From Clostridiales bacterium UBA735 (GTDB taxonomy: Bacteria; Bacillota; Clostridia; Oscillospirales; Oscillospiraceae), in contig DBLB01000173.1 in assembly GCA_002298695.1 (NCBI GenBank), forward strand, positions 1-24,085: 24,085 nucleotides of DNA. Reading direction: 5' to 3'. Positions 14,511 through 22,800 of this stretch are shown one piece after another. The position numbers and the translations under genes are program-made. Below the pieces are notes generated by a model that saw nothing but the letters and a program-made list of their open reading frames with translations, was not told the DNA's origin and made no database searches. Position 1 is the stretch's first letter. Each line of letters opens with the position of its first letter.

Positions 14511-14975
14511 ATGGGAAAAGAACATTATATCGAAGAGCTGAAAAAGCAGCTGCATGAGGTCATGGCGCGCCCGGTGACGCTGGGACGGGCGGAGGAAGTC
14601 ACGGTGTACGCGGACGCCATCTGTGCGCTGCGCCGCATGGACAGGCACGACGAGGCCGAGGGCTTTACCGAGGACGACGCCAAAGCATGGACGGCCAAGA
14701 TGGAGAACGAGGACGGCACGACCGGCCCACACTGGACGATGGAACAGACCGACGCCGTGGCCAATATCACAGGCGTCAATGTGAAGCCTTGCGTCTGGTG
14801 GGCGGCGATGAACATGATGTACTCGGACTATTATGGCGTAGCTGCCAAGTACGGCCTTGACCGGCCGGAGTTCTACGCCGACCTCGCCAAAGCGTTCCTA
14901 ATGGACAAGGACGCCGGAGGAGCAGAGGAAAAAATGGCCGGGTATTATCATGGGGTTGTAGCGAGAAAGAATTGA
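14511..14975 (+). CDS. DUF7841-like phage protein
   Basis: ATG 14511 follows GGAGG by 6 bases, 1 base after the stop of the restored frame of the gene before. The 154-residue soluble protein has an N-terminal helical part (KKQLHEVMARP) and the conserved-looking block AKAWTAKMENEDGTTGPHW, then TMEQTDAVA, MNMMYSDYYGVAAKYG and YADLAKAFLMDKDA. That block matches in style a phage family I recall as DUF7841, of unknown function. It is the last gene of the prophage, ending 69 bases before the attachment core. No signal peptide or membrane segment is seen, so it does not look like a holin or endolysin. Confidence 0.75.
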   Translation: MGKEHYIEELKKQLHEVMARPVTLGRAEEVTVYADAICALRRMDRHDEAEGFTEDDAKAWTAKMENEDGTTGPHWTMEQTDAVANITGVNVKPCVWWAAMNMMYSDYYGVAAKYGLDRPEFYADLAKAFLMDKDAGGAEEKMAGYYHGVVARKN

Positions 14976-15043
14976 AATTTTGCCACGAAATTGGACACGA
15001 AAAATAAAAGTCGTTGAGAATACTAGTGTTTTGGGCGAAAATT

Positions 15044-15072
15044 AGCGGGTTCAAGTCCCGCCTCGCGCACCA
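15044..15072 (+). other. Prophage attachment site (attR) in a tRNA 3' end
   Basis: GCGGG-TTCAAGT-CCCGC (15045-15061) is a perfect T arm, followed by CTCGCGC, discriminator A and CCA (15062-15072), that is, the 3' third of a tRNA. The D arm, anticodon arm and 5' acceptor strand (expected GCGCGAG) are absent upstream, where phage-type AT-richer DNA occurs instead. Phages that integrate in tRNA genes rebuild the intact tRNA at one end and leave such a partial copy at the other. The intact tRNA should therefore lie at the left prophage end, plus strand. The amino acid identity cannot be told from this part. Two CACGAAA repeats (14988-15001 region) could be integrase arm sites. Confidence 0.85.
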
Positions 15073-15107
15073 AAATCCCTAAATTCTTCGGAATTTAGGG
15101 ATTTTTT
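15072..15107 (+). terminator. Terminator of the original tRNA gene
   Basis: AAAATCCCTAAATTC (15072-15086) and GAATTTAGGGATTTT (15091-15105) pair perfectly over 15 bp around a UUCG tetraloop and run into six T (15102-15107). It starts right at the CCA, as expected for a tRNA transcription unit. Confidence 0.9.
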
Positions 15108-15139
15108 CATCCAAAATGAACTTTCAGCAGCTTCCAGCC

Positions 15140-15169
15140 CCGGACCGGCCCAGCCGGCCCGGTTTTTTT
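15140..15169 (+). terminator. Second, GC-rich intrinsic terminator
   Basis: CCGGACCGGC (15140-15149) and GCCGGCCCGG (15153-15162) pair with one A-C mismatch around CCA, followed by seven T (15163-15169). It backs up the tRNA terminator and insulates the downstream surface operon. From here to 15370 the only other feature seen is the promoter at 15250-15278. Confidence 0.8.
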
Positions 15170-15249
15170 CTGCCTTGCCCTGCAAATTGTCCGCCGCCTC
15201 GCGATGTTCCTCCACACCATGCAGCGCGCAGAAAAATCGCGCTTCTGAC

Positions 15250-15278
15250 TTGTTTTTATGTCCCGCAGCCACTATAAT
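15250..15278 (+). promoter_or_regulatory. SigmaA-type promoter of the surface-protein operon
   Basis: TTGTTT (15250-15255), a 17-base spacer and a perfect TATAAT (15273-15278) lie about 93 bases before ATG 15371. The leader of about 85 bases holds no riboswitch I recognise. Confidence 0.75.
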
Positions 15279-15370
15279 AAAATAGAAAAACAGTCAGAAT
15301 CCGGAAATACAGGGAATAATCGCTTATTTCGGAAGCGAATGGCTGAAAATAGGGCTGAGAGGTGGATAAA

Positions 15371-18300
15371 ATGGACAGAAAACGGAACGTACTGCGGCGC
15401 AGCGTCAGTCTGCTGCTCTGCACGCTGCTGCTGGCGGGGCTGCTGCTGCCGGCGCTGGCCGCGGAGACGGACGAGACGGAGGCAGCGCCGTATGCGGACA
15501 TGCTGGAGGCGATGCTGAACGGCGACCGGCACTGGGTGCTGGACACGCTGGTGGACGGCAGCCTGAAAACGAATCTCTACGCAAAGTCGGGCTACTATGA
15601 GACCGACCGGACGATGATGGAGGCCGCGCTCGAGGCGTATGAGAGCGCCGACAGCTCCGCCAGGGGCAAGGTCTATAAGGCCATGGTTGACATTCTGGTC
15701 GCACCTGAAAACACCGAGACGATTGTCGAGAGCTTCTACAACGTTGCCGACGGCATCTGGGACTCGGCCATCGGCGAGCTGTTCGGTTCCGACGACGAGT
15801 TCCGCGCCTACGCCAAGGATGTGAAGGAAAGCCTGGTTGCTACCAAATATGAACCGATCCTCAAACCGGCGCTGACCGCCGATTATACGACGTCCGCGGG
15901 CACAACGCTTCTCGAGCAGGACGAGAGCTATGCCGACCTCGGCCGGCTGAAGCAGGCCATGAAGGCCACAAAATCGATGACGGACTACCTCACGAGCGCC
16001 CTGAACCTTGGCACAGCCGGTTTCGAGGCAGCCAATGTGGAGGAATATTTCGAAAAGTTCGCCGGGCCCTACTATAACGCGGTCAAATCCTATTTCAGCG
16101 ACGTCGGGCAGCTTCAGAAAAATCCAAACCGCCTGAACACGAAGATTCTGCAAAGCTCCTTCTCCTGGCTGGCGACCTTTGCGATGAAGGAGATCTATGA
16201 CGGCAGCGGCCTCATGCCCGAGACCTTCCCGCAGACGGTCGCGCTGACGTTTACGGAGTACGGCATTCAGGACATGCTGAAAAAGGCCGGCAAGCAGATC
16301 AGCTTTGCCTCGTCCTCCATCGACAACTACATCTATCTCAACATGCTTCAGCAGCAGCGGGACAGCCTCGCCGGCCCGCTGGCGCGCCTGACCGCCAATG
16401 AAAACGGCTCCGCGCTGGGCCACGCGGCGGAGACATTCACCGGTATGCTCGACAAGGCCGCACAGGAGCAAATCGGCGCCTATGACGCGATCCTGGAGAC
16501 GGTGCGGGAAAACCGCATGGTGTCCAGATACGCCACGCAGCAGCTGAAAAGCATCTCGAAAAAGCTCGTGAAGGTCAGCGGCACAACCTCGCTCTCTGCC
16601 ATCACCTCCGCGATCACCAAGGTTGCAGATCTCGCTGTCTGGGGCGCGGAGCAGGCCATCGGCCTCAAGACGACGGCCCAGCTGACCTATCAGCTCCTCT
16701 ATCTCAAGGATATCATCGAGGGCATGCAGCGCGTCTATCAGAAGGACCTTGCAGCCTATCAGGCCGCGCCGTCGGACGAGCTGGCGAAAAACGTCCTCGA
16801 CGACCTTCTGCTCCTGCAAAAGCTGCGCCTGCGCGGCGAAACGCTCGCCTACAACATGGCCTCTGCGCAGGCGTCGAGCTGGCTCGGCCTGATCTTCCTC
16901 GGCGAAGACGCGCTCGACGTGTGGAACACGCGCTATCAGCACCATGTGGACGCCTTCGTGGGCGCGTCGCTCACCCCGACGCTCAGCGGCCCGCTGACGG
17001 TCGGTGCAAACCAGACGCTTCAGCTCTGCTACTCGCAGGAAAAAGGCTGGTACGGCGCGCTGCAAACGAAGATTTCGGACTCCGAGACGCGCTGGGCCGA
17101 CGTGCTGGAGCTGTTCCCGAAGCTGCTCTACGGCGTCCAGGTGAACGGCGGCACGCTCATCCTCGGCGACCTCTTCGGTCAGGAGCTCTACGTGCCCGGC
17201 ATTTCCGCGGCCGCCGGCTCGAAGATCCAGATCTCCGGCCCGGTACACCTGACCGAGCTCTATCAGACCGGTTCGGCGACGCTGGAATTCTATAAAAACG
17301 GTTCGCTCACGGTCGACAGCATGCTGCACCTGGAAAACGTGTCGTTTAAGACCGAGGGCGCGACCGCTGTGCAGTGCACCGACGCGGAGCTGACCGGTAC
17401 GATCGGCATACCGGAGCTTTGCATGAGCGGCGACGGAACATTCACCGATTGTACGCTCCCGTCGCTGACCCTCGCCGGCACGGACGACCAACAGCTGACC
17501 GGCACGCTGAATGTGCAGGATCTGACGTTTGAGAATACGGCCGGCCGTGTGGCCGTCAATGCTGCCGTCTCCGTCAGCGGCACGCTGCAAAACCAAAATA
17601 CGGCCCTGCGCAGCGGCCAGAAGGTGAAGCTTCTCGCCGGCGGCAGGATCGACGGAAGCGTCTACCACGGCGCGCTGACGCTCGACGGCGTCAGCATCCC
17701 GCAGTCCATCCGCTTTGACGGCGACCTCTATACCACGGAAAACGAATGTACCTTCTCCTCGGCGCTGCGCGTCAACGGCAGCCTCCGCGTCGGCGGCCCC
17801 GTCCGCTATGACAAGGACGTGACCGTGCAGGGCAGCTACCAGACGACCGCCTCCGGCCTCACGCAGACGTTCGCCTCCGGCGCGTCCCTGACGGTCGGGC
17901 AGGATGTAAACCTGCAAAAGGCGACGCTCTCCGGCCTGCGCACCATGCGCTGCGGCGGCGACTGGACCGCGCCGGAGCTGACGGCGGAAAACCTCAGCCT
18001 GACGCTGGACGGCACAGTGCCGCAGACCATCTGCACCGAGACGGTGCTGGAGGACCTTCTGATCGAAAACACCGGCAAGACCGGCGTGTCCATCCAGAAG
18101 CCCGTCACCGTTTCCGGGACGCTCCGCAACCGCAGCACGCACCTGACCGGCGGCGAAAACCTCACCCTCCTGTCCACCGGCACGCTCGACGGCGATTCCT
18201 TCTGCGGCAGCCTGCGCGTGCAGGACTACGAATTTAAGGCTGATACGGCGATCACCGGCGACCTGTACGCCGACGGCAGCCTGGCGGTTGCCTCCGGTAC

Positions 18301-19822
18301 CGTAACGGCCTCCGGCGGCTTCCGGCATACGGATGCAGCGTCCCTCACCGTCGCGCAGGACGCTGCGCTGCACGTCGCCGGCATCACAACGGTGCAGAAT
18401 ACAGCTCTTCAGCTGGACGGCACGCTGCAAACCGGCGGCGACTGTCTCTTCACTGCAACCACCCTCTCCGGCGACGGCACGTTCCGCGCCTCCGCCGACC
18501 TGCAATTGGACGGCGAGAGCGCCTGCGGCACGCTTGAACTCACCGGCAGCACGCCGCAGCGCGTTTCCGGTTCGCCGCTGCGCGTCCGCCGCCTGCTTCT
18601 GAACAATACCTCCAAAAAGGGCGTCACGCTCGCCTCTGCCGTCACCGTCACAGAATCCTATGAGAGCAACGGCGGCGGCTGGACGCAGAAGGGCGGCCAG
18701 CTCAACCTGAGCGCCTCCCAGCTCACCGGCGACGTCACACTCTTCGGCGACGTCCATCTGACGGAAGCGACCGCCCTCAAGGGCCAGACCGTCACGGTCG
18801 ACGGCACCCTCTGGCTGGACAGCGCCGCCCTGACCCTCGAAGACGCCACCCTCGAGGTCACCGACTCCATCCGCACCAGCGGCACGGGAAACGCCCTCAC
18901 GATCGACGCCGGCAGCGCCGTCCGCACCGGCAATCTCGTCCGCCTCTCCGACGCGGCCCTTCAGCTGGACGGCGCCCTGACCTCCGGCAGCGACTGCCTC
19001 CTCACCGCGACGACCCTCTCCGGCGGCGGCACGCTCCGCGCCTGCGGCGATCTGACCCTCGGCGGCGAGAGCGCCTGCGGCACGCTCGAACTCTGCGGCA
19101 AGCTCCCGCAGACCGTTTCCGGTTCCGCACTGGAAGTCCGGAAACTCATCCTGAACAACACTTCCCGCCAGGGCGTCACGCTCAGCAGCGCCGTCACCGT
19201 TACGGAGACCTACGAATCCAACGGCGGCCCCTGCACGCAGGCCGGCGGCAAGCTGAACCTCGACCTCTCGAAGCTGAACGAAGCGTCCACGCTCCTCGGC
19301 GACGTCCACCTGACGGAGCCGACCACCCTCAAAGACCGGACCGTCACCGTCGACGGCAGTCTCTGGCTGGACGGCGCGGCGCTGACGCTTGAAAACGCGA
19401 CCCTGATCGTCCGCGGTTCCCTCCGCAGCACCGGCACGGACTGCGCCCTGACGATCGGCGCGGACAGCGCGGTGCAGGTGCGCAATCTCGTGCAGCTCTC
19501 GGACACGACCCTGAGCGCAGACGGCGCGCTCACGATCGGCGGCGACTGCGTGCTGACCGGCGGCAGCCTGACGGGCGCGGGCCAAATCGCCTTCGGCGGC
19601 GACCTCTACAGCGGCACGGCCGCGGTCAGCCTGACGGGCGCGGCGCGCTTTGACGGCAGACTGGCCCAGCGCGTCAGCGGCAGCAGCCTGCAATTTGCGT
19701 CGCTGACCTTCTCCAACCCCAGCAGGAGCGGCGTGTGGCTGCTCAGTACCATAAACTACAGCGGAACGCTGACAACAGGACAGACAAGAATCAACAATGC
19801 GGAAAGGCTGGTGCAGAAATGA
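15371..19822 (+). CDS. Large secreted protein with helical N-terminal half and beta-repeat C-terminal half
   Basis: ATG 15371 is preferred over the in-frame GTG at 15362 because AGAGGTG lies 7 bases before it. Of 1483 residues, the first ~31 are a signal peptide (MDRKRNVLRR, then a Leu-rich core, ending PALAA before ETDETE). Residues about 32-540 are helical with no family I recognise. From about 587 to the end the sequence is built of short Gly/Thr/Ser-rich beta strands (LTLDG, SGTL, GGDC, LYADGS) typical of right-handed beta-helix or stacked-strand surface proteins. Two 184-residue tandem units (1025-1208, 1209-1392) and a partial third end the protein, with two more diverged units before them. 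No LPXTG motif, transmembrane anchor or dockerin is seen, so it is probably released or held non-covalently. The stop overlaps the next start (ATGA), suggesting that the two secreted proteins are made together and may interact. Confidence 0.8.
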   Translation: MDRKRNVLRRSVSLLLCTLLLAGLLLPALAAETDETEAAPYADMLEAMLNGDRHWVLDTLVDGSLKTNLYAKSGYYETDRTMMEAALEAYESADSSARGKVYKAMVDILVAPENTETIVESFYNVADGIWDSAIGELFGSDDEFRAYAKDVKESLVATKYEPILKPALTADYTTSAGTTLLEQDESYADLGRLKQAMKATKSMTDYLTSALNLGTAGFEAANVEEYFEKFAGPYYNAVKSYFSDVGQLQKNPNRLNTKILQSSFSWLATFAMKEIYDGSGLMPETFPQTVALTFTEYGIQDMLKKAGKQISFASSSIDNYIYLNMLQQQRDSLAGPLARLTANENGSALGHAAETFTGMLDKAAQEQIGAYDAILETVRENRMVSRYATQQLKSISKKLVKVSGTTSLSAITSAITKVADLAVWGAEQAIGLKTTAQLTYQLLYLKDIIEGMQRVYQKDLAAYQAAPSDELAKNVLDDLLLLQKLRLRGETLAYNMASAQASSWLGLIFLGEDALDVWNTRYQHHVDAFVGASLTPTLSGPLTVGANQTLQLCYSQEKGWYGALQTKISDSETRWADVLELFPKLLYGVQVNGGTLILGDLFGQELYVPGISAAAGSKIQISGPVHLTELYQTGSATLEFYKNGSLTVDSMLHLENVSFKTEGATAVQCTDAELTGTIGIPELCMSGDGTFTDCTLPSLTLAGTDDQQLTGTLNVQDLTFENTAGRVAVNAAVSVSGTLQNQNTALRSGQKVKLLAGGRIDGSVYHGALTLDGVSIPQSIRFDGDLYTTENECTFSSALRVNGSLRVGGPVRYDKDVTVQGSYQTTASGLTQTFASGASLTVGQDVNLQKATLSGLRTMRCGGDWTAPELTAENLSLTLDGTVPQTICTETVLEDLLIENTGKTGVSIQKPVTVSGTLRNRSTHLTGGENLTLLSTGTLDGDSFCGSLRVQDYEFKADTAITGDLYADGSLAVASGTVTASGGFRHTDAASLTVAQDAALHVAGITTVQNTALQLDGTLQTGGDCLFTATTLSGDGTFRASADLQLDGESACGTLELTGSTPQRVSGSPLRVRRLLLNNTSKKGVTLASAVTVTESYESNGGGWTQKGGQLNLSASQLTGDVTLFGDVHLTEATALKGQTVTVDGTLWLDSAALTLEDATLEVTDSIRTSGTGNALTIDAGSAVRTGNLVRLSDAALQLDGALTSGSDCLLTATTLSGGGTLRACGDLTLGGESACGTLELCGKLPQTVSGSALEVRKLILNNTSRQGVTLSSAVTVTETYESNGGPCTQAGGKLNLDLSKLNEASTLLGDVHLTEPTTLKDRTVTVDGSLWLDGAALTLENATLIVRGSLRSTGTDCALTIGADSAVQVRNLVQLSDTTLSADGALTIGGDCVLTGGSLTGAGQIAFGGDLYSGTAAVSLTGAARFDGRLAQRVSGSSLQFASLTFSNPSRSGVWLLSTINYSGTLTTGQTRINNAERLVQK
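18443..18994 (+). repeat. 552-bp tandem coding repeat, unit 1
   Basis: The unit runs from the Cys codon of GGDC-LFTATTLSGDG to the same point in the next copy, exactly 552 bases (184 codons) on. Blocks such as GESACGTLEL, LLNNTS and TVTVDGTLWLD recur in the next unit. Confidence 0.85.
18995..19546 (+). repeat. 552-bp tandem coding repeat, unit 2
   Basis: This unit has the same length as unit 1 with substitutions (LLTATTLSGGG, GESACGTLEL, ILNNTS, TVTVDGSLWLD). A partial, more diverged third unit (VLTGGSLTGAG) follows from 19547. Confidence 0.85.
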
Positions 19823-22800
19823 AAAAGAGACTTGGACGCGCGGCGGAAAGAATGCTTTCCGGCCTGCTGATCTGCTGTATGCTGCTGGCGCTTCTGCCGG
19901 TTGGCGCGCAGGCGGCGTCATTTGCCGGCGGCAGCGGCACGGCGGAGGACCCGTACCAGATCGCGACGGCGGCGCAGCTGTGCGCGGTAAACGAGGACCC
20001 GGCCGCGCACTACGTCCTGACGAAGGACGTCGACATGCAGTATTGCTATGACTTCGAGCCCATTGGCAACCCGGCGGTCGGCGCGTTTACCGGTACCTTT
20101 GACGGCGCGAACCACGCCGTCCGGAACCTGACGCTCGACCTGCCCGGCGAAAAATACGTCGCGCTCTTCGGCTACCTCGAGGGCACGGTGGAAAGCGTGA
20201 AGCTCGAAAACGCCTCCATCAACGGCGGCCGCTACGCAGCCGGCATCGCCGCCTACGCCGACGACGACAGCATCATCCGCAGCTGCTCTACCTCCGGCAG
20301 CATACAGGCTACGGGCAGCGTGATCTCTACATTCGGCGCGGGAATCGCAGCCTACTCGTCCGGCCTTGTCCAGAACTGCCGGAACGCGGCGTACATCGAG
20401 GTGATAAAAACATCGGATGTATCCAGATATCGGGGCGGCGTGATTGGATATTACGCTGGTACCGCGGAAATCACAGACTGTGAAAACAGGGGAGAGCTTG
20501 GGAGACGCGATTCCAATAAAACAAATCTGTGTGATGCCGGCGGCATTGTTGGCTATGTGGACGGAACGCTGCGCATCCGGAATTGTGCCAACTGGGGCGA
20601 AGCTGCTGCCGGAATTGTGCTGAGCTGTGATGGGATCTATGCAGAAAACTGCACCAATTACGGTCCGGCCGGATTTGCCGGAATTGTGTATTGCGTAGAC
20701 GGAAAAGCGGAAATTGTCGGCTGTACCAATAACGGAGAGGTAAAGACTCAGATACACGGAGTCCGCTCGGCAGGAATTGCCTCCGCTGTGAAAAGCGGAA
20801 CCATTCGCGACTGTGTCAATAGCGGCGATGTCTACGCCATAGGTGGTGCTGCTGGAATTTGCGGGGATGGAATCGCAATCCAGAACTGTGTCAATACAGG
20901 GGATGTCTCGGTCGGTGCAGCACTTGGAGTTGGCGCGGGAATTGCATATGATTCCGGAAACAGAATCGGATGCGTCAATACCGGAAGAGCAAAGTATAGT
21001 TTTGGACATAACGATTCAGTAGTAAGCAGTTGCAGTATTGGAGGCAGCGCCAATAATTCCAAGAATAATGGATGTTTCTTTGGGGGAAGTTGGTATGCAT
21101 CAGAGGCGGACTTTACAAATTGTTATGGCGTCGGCTATTTTTCAAGCCCGGAGTATAGTAGAGTTGGTGGCTGGTGGACGGGGCTTCTTTATCCGGAGTG
21201 TTCGAAACAGGAATCTTTTTTGGGCTGGGATTTCGAAAATACCTGGAAAATCGACCCGAAGGTCAACAACGGCATGCCGCTGCCGAAGAACTGCCCGGCA
21301 CGTCTGCTGCTCAGCCATGGCCTTTGCTATCTGGAACCCGGCGAGACTGTGCAGCTCACGGCCTACTATGACGGCGAGGTCACGAAGAATGTCACGTTCG
21401 AGTCTTTGAACAGAACAATCGCCGGTGTGGACGGCAGCGGGAAAATCACTGCGATAGTAAGTGGAGAAGCCTGCATCGCGGCAAGAATGCCGGATGGAAC
21501 GCGCGCAAACTGCTGGGTTTATGTCAAGGAGAAATCGGAAGGCATCACCCTGCCGGAGACGGTAGAGATCGAACTGAACAAAAGCAAACAGCTTTCCGTT
21601 TCGGGAAGCGCCAGCGAACAGGTTCGCTGGAAGAGCGACGCGTCCGGAATCGCTTCGGTCAATATCAGCACCGGTGAAGTGTCCGGCAAAAAGCTCGGCA
21701 CTGCCCAGATCACCGCCGAAACAAGCATCACAGGCCAGAAGGCCGTCTGCACCGTCAAAGTTGTGCTTCCCTCGGCCATTACGGACATTACGCTGAGTGA
21801 CTGCACGCTGTTTGTCGGACAGGAAAAGCAGCTCACCCCGACCGTGACGCCCGCCTCCAACACCGATACCCTCCGCTGGACGAGCTCGGACGAGACGGTC
21901 GCGACCGTCGCCTCCGACGGCACGGCCAAGGCCCTGAAGCCCGGCAAGACGCTGATCACCGTCACCTCCGGCAGCGGCAAGAGCGCGCAGGCCACCCTGA
22001 CCGTCGAGCAGCCCGCAGCGGCCGTGACGCTCGACCGCACGTCCCTGACCATGGAGCTCGGCCTCACCGAGCAGCTCCACGCATCGCTCACCCCGGCGGA
22101 CAGCACCGATACCATCACCTGGACGAGCAGCAGCACGTCCGTCGTGACGGTGGATGCAAGCGGCGTCCTGACCGCGAACAGAGCAGGGGAGGCCCGCATC
22201 TCCGCAAAAGCCAGCAACGGCGCAGAGGCGGTCTGCTTCGTGACCGTGACGGCAAAGCGCGTCCTGCCGGAGCAGATCACCCTCGGCGCGGAGACGCTCC
22301 GCCTGAAAATCGGCGAAAAGCAGCAGCTGACGGCCACGATTCTCCCCGCAGGTGCAGACCAGTCCATCCAGTGGTCGACGGACAACGAAACCGTCGCCTC
22401 CGTCAGCGAGACGGGTGTCGTCACGGCGAACGCCGCCGGCACGGCCGTTCTCCGCGCCGAAACGGTCAACGGCCTCTATGCAGCGTGCGAGGTGCGCGTC
22501 TCCGCGGTCAGCAGCGCATCCTTCGTCCTCTCCGCGCCCAAGGCCAGCGCGGGCCAGACGGTCGACGTGACCGTCTCGCTTGAACGTAACCCCGGCCTCG
22601 CGGGCTTCAATATGCAGGTCGTCTACGATCCAGACGTCCTGACGCCGACCGCCGTCCGCACCGGATCGCTCCTCTCCGTCGGCAGCCTGACCAGCAGTCT
22701 GGAGGATGAAACGGCCTCCGGCCTCCGCGTCACCTGGGCCTCCGGCGAGGACGTGACCGGCGACGGCACGGCCTTCACCGTCACGTTCCGCGTCGCAGAC

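Larger units (their letters stand above)
1..15072. mobile_element. Right end of an integrated prophage
   Basis: The segment carries a virion-type protein, a giant polyvalent protein, a toxin-antitoxin cargo pair and three small late-phage-type genes. It ends exactly at a duplicated tRNA 3' end, which is a classic tyrosine-integrase attachment site. Base composition steps up to a more GC-rich, host-like coding style after the tRNA terminator. The left end, integrase, packaging, head, tail and lysis genes are not in the window, so intactness cannot be judged. The boundary at 15072 is seen in the sequence; the claim that everything to its left is phage rests on gene content. Confidence 0.85.

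Noticed and set aside
14172..14975. Holin or endolysin gene among the last phage genes
   Set aside because: None of the products has paired transmembrane segments or a muramidase/amidase motif.
14985..15072. A complete tRNA gene
   Set aside because: Only the T arm and 3' acceptor strand are present; no matching 5' acceptor, D arm or anticodon arm lies upstream.
18443..19546. CRISPR or other short-repeat array
   Set aside because: The repeats are long, in frame and diverged at codon level, so they are protein repeats.
15272..19921. Minus-strand 1549-residue open frame
   Set aside because: It is antisense to the secreted protein gene, has no ribosome site or signal, and its Arg/Ala/Gly/Val-rich reading is typical of a GC-rich shadow frame.
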